From Microvirga aerilata (GTDB taxonomy: Bacteria; Pseudomonadota; Alphaproteobacteria; Rhizobiales; Beijerinckiaceae), in NCBI RefSeq assembly GCF_016743775.1, contig NZ_JAEQMY010000001.1, positions 1 through 64,000 on the forward strand: DNA of 64,000 nucleotides. The letters run 5' to 3'. A program made the position numbers and the translations under genes. The notes beneath the pieces are model-generated. The model did no database searches. It was given only the letters and a program-made list of their open reading frames with translations, and was not told where the DNA came from. Positions 61,091 to 64,000 of the stretch are shown one piece after another. How positions within the stretch are numbered: the first letter of the stretch is position 1; every line of letters starts with the position of its first letter.

Positions 61091-61582
61091 TCAGGCCTCC
61101 ACGAGTTGGCGTTTGATGCGCAGGACGGCCAGAGCCGCATCCACCGCTCCACCGCCCTTGTTCAATTCATTCACGCTGGCCCGGGTCCAGGCCTGCTGCT
61201 CATTTTCGACGGTGAGGATGCCGTTGGCGAGCGGAATCCGGCGCTCCACGGAGAGATCCATGAGGGCGCGGGCGCTCTCGCCTGCGACAATATCGTAGTG
61301 CCCCGTCTCGCCGCGGATGACGCAGCCCAGGGCGACGACCGCATCGTAGGGCCGGCCTGCCTTCTCTGCGGCATCGAGCGCGATGGCGATTGTGGCCGGG
61401 ATCTCCAGCGCCCCGTCGAGGGTCAGCACGTCCATGGTGGCCTGCGCCGCCTCCACCGCGCCCTGCGCGCCGCGCAGGAGCTCGTTGGCGATGTCGTCGT
61501 AAAAGCGGGCCTCGACGATCAGGATGCGGGCGCCGGGCACCGGCGGGCGAGGGCTTTTCGGCTTGTCGGAATGGGCGACCAT
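61091..61582 (-). CDS. ribH: 6,7-dimethyl-8-ribityllumazine synthase
   Basis: It makes the direct precursor of riboflavin. The 163-aa protein has the family motifs [37 protein letters not shown] and the catalytic-region His in GHYDIV. It resembles RibH1 of Brucella in [14 protein letters not shown] long inverted repeat separates it from ribE. Confidence 0.95.
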   Translation of the reverse strand: MVAHSDKPKSPRPPVPGARILIVEARFYDDIANELLRGAQGAVEAAQATMDVLTLDGALEIPATIAIALDAAEKAGRPYDAVVALGCVIRGETGHYDIVAGESARALMDLSVERRIPLANGILTVENEQQAWTRASVNELNKGGGAVDAALAVLRIKRQLVEA

Positions 61583-61616
61583 GAGAAATCCGTTCAGAAC
61601 TCTGACAGCCCCTCTG

Positions 61617-61734
61617 CCCTCATCCTGAGGAGCCTGCGGAGCAGGCGTCTCGAAGGAGGATCCAGAGAGAACCGGAAACGCCCTGATCCTTCGAGACGGC
61701 CTGGCGGCCTCCTCAGGATGAGGGCTGCGTATGG
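61617..61734. repeat. Long imperfect inverted repeat between ribH and ribE
   Basis: The left arm begins CCCTCATCCTGAGGAGCC (61617) and the right arm ends CTCCTCAGGATGAGGG (61734), with inner TCTCGAAGGA and TCCTTCGAGA also complementary. This TCATCCTGAGGAG / TCGAAGGAGGATC pattern is a dispersed repeat in Rhizobiales (recalled, not searched). It forms a large hairpin in the rib operon mRNA. Confidence 0.75.
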
Positions 61735-61759
61735 AATACGGGAAACGTTAGGCGTTCCC

Positions 61760-62395
61760 CTACCCCGCCCGGCGCGCGTCCGCAAGCCGCGCCGCATAGC
61801 GGGCCATCAGGTCGACCTCCAGGTTGAGCCTGTCGCCCGCCTGCCGGTCGCCCCAGGTGGTCACGCTCAGGGTGTGGGGAATGATCAGCACGGAAAACGT
61901 GTCGTCGTCGACCGCGTTCACCGTGAGCGACGTGCCGTCGAGGCAGACGGAGCCCTTTTCGGCGATGAACGGCGCGAGCGCGGGCGGCACCTTGATGGCG
62001 AAGCGAGCCGTCGGGCCCCAGGGGTTGTCCCCCGCCGTGATCGCCTCCTTGGCCACGATGGTGGCGACGGCGTCCACGTGCCCGGTGACCATATGGCCGC
62101 CGAGCTCGTCCCCGATCTTCAGGGAGCGCTCCAGGTTGATCCTGGTGCCGGGCCGCCAGTCGCCGACGGTGGTGCGCTCCAGGGTCTCGGCCGCCGCATC
62201 CACATCGAACCAGCAGCCGCCCTCCCGCGGGCCCACCGCCACCACCGTCAGGCACGGTCCGCCGCAGGCGATGGATGCACCGAGCGCGATGGTCGCGGGA
62301 TCATAGGCGGAATGGATGCGCAGGCGCTTCAGGGTTCCCTGAGCCCCCTCCACTGCCGCAACCTCGCCGAGGTCGGTGACGATACCCGTGAACAT
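61760..62395 (-). CDS. ribE: Riboflavin synthase alpha chain
   Basis: It dismutates two lumazine molecules to riboflavin. The 211-aa protein has the two tandem lumazine-binding halves, starting [17 protein letters not shown], with GHVDAVATIV mid-protein. The ATG at 62395 overlaps the ribD stop (TGATG). Confidence 0.95.
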   Translation of the reverse strand: MFTGIVTDLGEVAAVEGAQGTLKRLRIHSAYDPATIALGASIACGGPCLTVVAVGPREGGCWFDVDAAAETLERTTVGDWRPGTRINLERSLKIGDELGGHMVTGHVDAVATIVAKEAITAGDNPWGPTARFAIKVPPALAPFIAEKGSVCLDGTSLTVNAVDDDTFSVLIIPHTLSVTTWGDRQAGDRLNLEVDLMARYAARLADARRAG

Positions 62396-63534
62396 CAGGG
62401 CTTCTCCCAAAACATGAAAAGGTCCGGGCCGATCTGCTCCTCGGCCAGAAAGCTGAGCTCGTCCATGCGGTCCTGGAGCGAAAGGCCGAGCGCCGGCACG
62501 TCGCCCAGGCCCCGTGCCGAGCGGCCGGTGATCAAAACCAGCTCGTCGATGAGGTTTTCCCTGGCAAGCGCATCGGCCAGCTGAGGACCGCCCTCGCAGA
62601 AGACGCGGGTCACGCCCCGGGCGCCAAGGAGCTGCAGTGCCTCGGCGAGGGAAACGCGGCCGTCCTGGTCCCTAGAGACCCGCATCACCTCGACGCCCTG
62701 CGCGGTCAGGGCCATCTCCGCCTCGACCGGTGCCTCAGCCGTGGTCACGATCCAGGTCTGGATGCTGCCCGCTCCGGCAACGACCCGCGAAGCCGGAGGC
62801 GTCCGCAGCCGGGAATCGACGATGACACGAACCGGCGACCGGCTCTCGAGGCCGGGCAGGCGCACGTTCAGCAGCGGATCGTCGGCCAAAACGGTTTGGG
62901 CTCCCACCATGATGGCATCCGCATGGGCCCGCATCAGGTGAACCCTTGCCTGAGCGGTTTCGCCGGTGAGAATCAGGCGCGGGCCGTTGCGCGCGCCCGC
63001 AAAGCCCTCGGTGCTGCGCGCAAGCTTCACGGTGACGGCGGGGCGACCCTGCGTCACCCGGGCAATGTGCCCCCGGTGCGCCCGGCGGGCCGCTTCGCCG
63101 AGGCACCCGGCAACGACCTCGATGCCGGCCTCTCTCAGGCGGGCATGGCCGAGCCCCGCCACGCGCGAATCCGGGTCCTCCAGGGCGGACACCACCCTGG
63201 CCACCCCCGCCGCGATCACGGCGTCCGCACAGGGTGAGGTCTTGCCGTAGTGTGAGCAGGGCTCCAGGGAAACGTAGAGGGTCGCCCCCTTGGCTTTTTC
63301 TCCCGCCGCCGCAAGCGCCACCCGCTCCGCATGGGGCCGGCCGCCCGGCTGGGTCGCCCCTTGGGCGATGATCACCGGAGCACTGCCGCTCTCGTCCATG
63401 ATCACGCACCCAACGGACGGGTTCGGCCAGGTCAGGCCGAGATTGCGTTCCCCCAGAGCGAATGCCAGGCGCATATACCGCTCGTCCTGGAAAGTTCTGT
63501 CAGTCATCTGCCACTTCGCGCCTGCGGCATTCAT
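62395..63534 (-). CDS. ribD: Bifunctional riboflavin deaminase/reductase RibD
   Basis: It performs two successive steps of riboflavin synthesis. The 379-aa protein has an N-terminal cytidine-deaminase domain with zinc ligands His68-Ala-Glu70, Cys93 and Cys102 ([12 protein letters not shown]), and a C-terminal reductase domain ([15 protein letters not shown] onward). The start at 63534 overlaps the nrdR stop (ATGA); the internal ATG at 63507 ([11 protein letters not shown]) is an alternative. Confidence 0.94.
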   Translation of the reverse strand: MNAAGAKWQMTDRTFQDERYMRLAFALGERNLGLTWPNPSVGCVIMDESGSAPVIIAQGATQPGGRPHAERVALAAAGEKAKGATLYVSLEPCSHYGKTSPCADAVIAAGVARVVSALEDPDSRVAGLGHARLREAGIEVVAGCLGEAARRAHRGHIARVTQGRPAVTVKLARSTEGFAGARNGPRLILTGETAQARVHLMRAHADAIMVGAQTVLADDPLLNVRLPGLESRSPVRVIVDSRLRTPPASRVVAGAGSIQTWIVTTAEAPVEAEMALTAQGVEVMRVSRDQDGRVSLAEALQLLGARGVTRVFCEGGPQLADALARENLIDELVLITGRSARGLGDVPALGLSLQDRMDELSFLAEEQIGPDLFMFWEKP

Positions 63535-64000
63535 GGCTCGGACTGCACGCGCTTCTTCTTGGCGGGAGGCTGCAGTTCGTCGTCGCCGTCTCCCTCAGCC
63601 AACTTGCCAAGAATCTCCTCGAAGTCCTTGGCCTCACGGAAGTTCTTGTACACGGACGCGAAGCGCACATAGGCCACGTCGTCGAGGCCCTTCAGCCCTT
63701 CCATGACGAGCTCGCCTACGGTCTCGCTCGGCACCTCGCCGTCGCCCATGCTCTCGAGCTGGCGCACGATGCCGTTGATCATCCGCTCGACCCGCTCCGG
63801 CTCAACCGGACGCTTGCGCAGAGCCACCTCGACCGACTGCTGGAGCTTGTCGCGGTCGAAGGGAACCCGGCGTCCGGAGCGCTTGACGACCGTCAGCTCA
63901 CGCAGCTGAACCCGCTCGAAGGTCGTGAACCGGCCGCCGCAATCGGGGCAGATGCGGCGGCGGCGGATGGACGAGGAATCGTCCGTGGGGCGGGAATCCT
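63531..64000 (-). CDS. nrdR: Transcriptional repressor NrdR (truncated by window edge)
   Basis: It represses ribonucleotide reductase genes in an ATP/dATP-dependent way. The window holds all but about the first dozen residues. The second half of the zinc ribbon ([19 protein letters not shown]), the ATP-cone ([19 protein letters not shown] onward) and [20 protein letters not shown] are visible. The tail is Lys/Asp-rich and ends KKKRVQSEP. It heads the nrdR-rib-nusB cluster. Confidence 0.95.
   Translation of the reverse strand, partial: DSRPTDDSSSIRRRRICPDCGGRFTTFERVQLRELTVVKRSGRRVPFDRDKLQQSVEVALRKRPVEPERVERMINGIVRQLESMGDGEVPSETVGELVMEGLKGLDDVAYVRFASVYKNFREAKDFEEILGKLAEGDGDDELQPPAKKKRVQSEP

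Noticed and set aside
61583..61759. Possible FMN riboswitch in the rib cluster
   Set aside because: I looked for the conserved RFN element near ribH, ribE and ribD; the only non-coding gap holds a dispersed inverted repeat instead.

Overview
This 64-kb, GC-rich window looks like a chromosome segment of an alphaproteobacterium of the Hyphomicrobiales (Rhizobiales), probably near Microvirga/Methylobacterium. That placement is an inference. It rests on the gene orders lpxD-fabZ-lpxA-lpxI-lpxB-gltA-gltX-comEC-lexA and nrdR-ribD-ribE-ribH-nusB-thiL, a direct-repeat SOS box (GAAC-N7-GAAC), LpxI rather than LpxH, a short prolyl-tRNA synthetase, RNase J, ribosomal protein S2 with a long C-terminal extension, and Rhizobiales-style palindromic intergenic repeats. 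Almost all genes are on the minus strand and belong to the core genome.

Layout. 1-420: the end of an IS5-family element that cut an RTX-repeat gene. 438-6650: lexA with its SOS box, comEC, gltX and gltA. 6650-7400: a small AT-richer insert with one unknown ORF carrying an R-x4-H (HEPN-like) motif. 7420-22145: a long minus-strand envelope and translation block, rpsB-tsf // pyrH-frr-uppS-cdsA-dxr-rseP-bamA-lpxD-fabZ-lpxA-lpxI-lpxB; it makes outer-membrane proteins, lipid A, isoprenoid and phospholipid precursors, and ribosome factors. 22322-30234: a LysE-type exporter, dnaE, a 33-codon membrane-peptide gene under two tandem LexA boxes, lolD, lolC/E and proS. 30235-30625: an intergenic region holding a candidate ~160-nt small RNA on the plus strand. 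30626-48944: a complete 14-gene complex I operon (nuoA-N) running on into birA, rnj, mce and a DUF1467 gene. 48945-51020: a repeat-rich accessory patch with a secreted unknown protein and tRNA-Asp. 51023-55857: a merR-type regulator, ihfA, fabH, plsX, DUF177/YceD, a cytochrome bc1 chaperone and, divergently, bamE. 55988-64000: hppA, an MFS transporter, thiL, nusB and the riboflavin genes ribH-ribE-ribD, ending in a truncated nrdR.

The two most interesting items are neither large nor obvious. The first is the SOS-controlled single-span membrane peptide just upstream of dnaE (26654-26755; LexA boxes at 26770-26784 and 26791-26805), which resembles SidA or TisB in size and regulation. The second is the orphan small-RNA gene at about 30411-30603, with a near-consensus promoter and a strong intrinsic terminator but no protein gene. 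I saw no CRISPR array, prophage or complete defence system.
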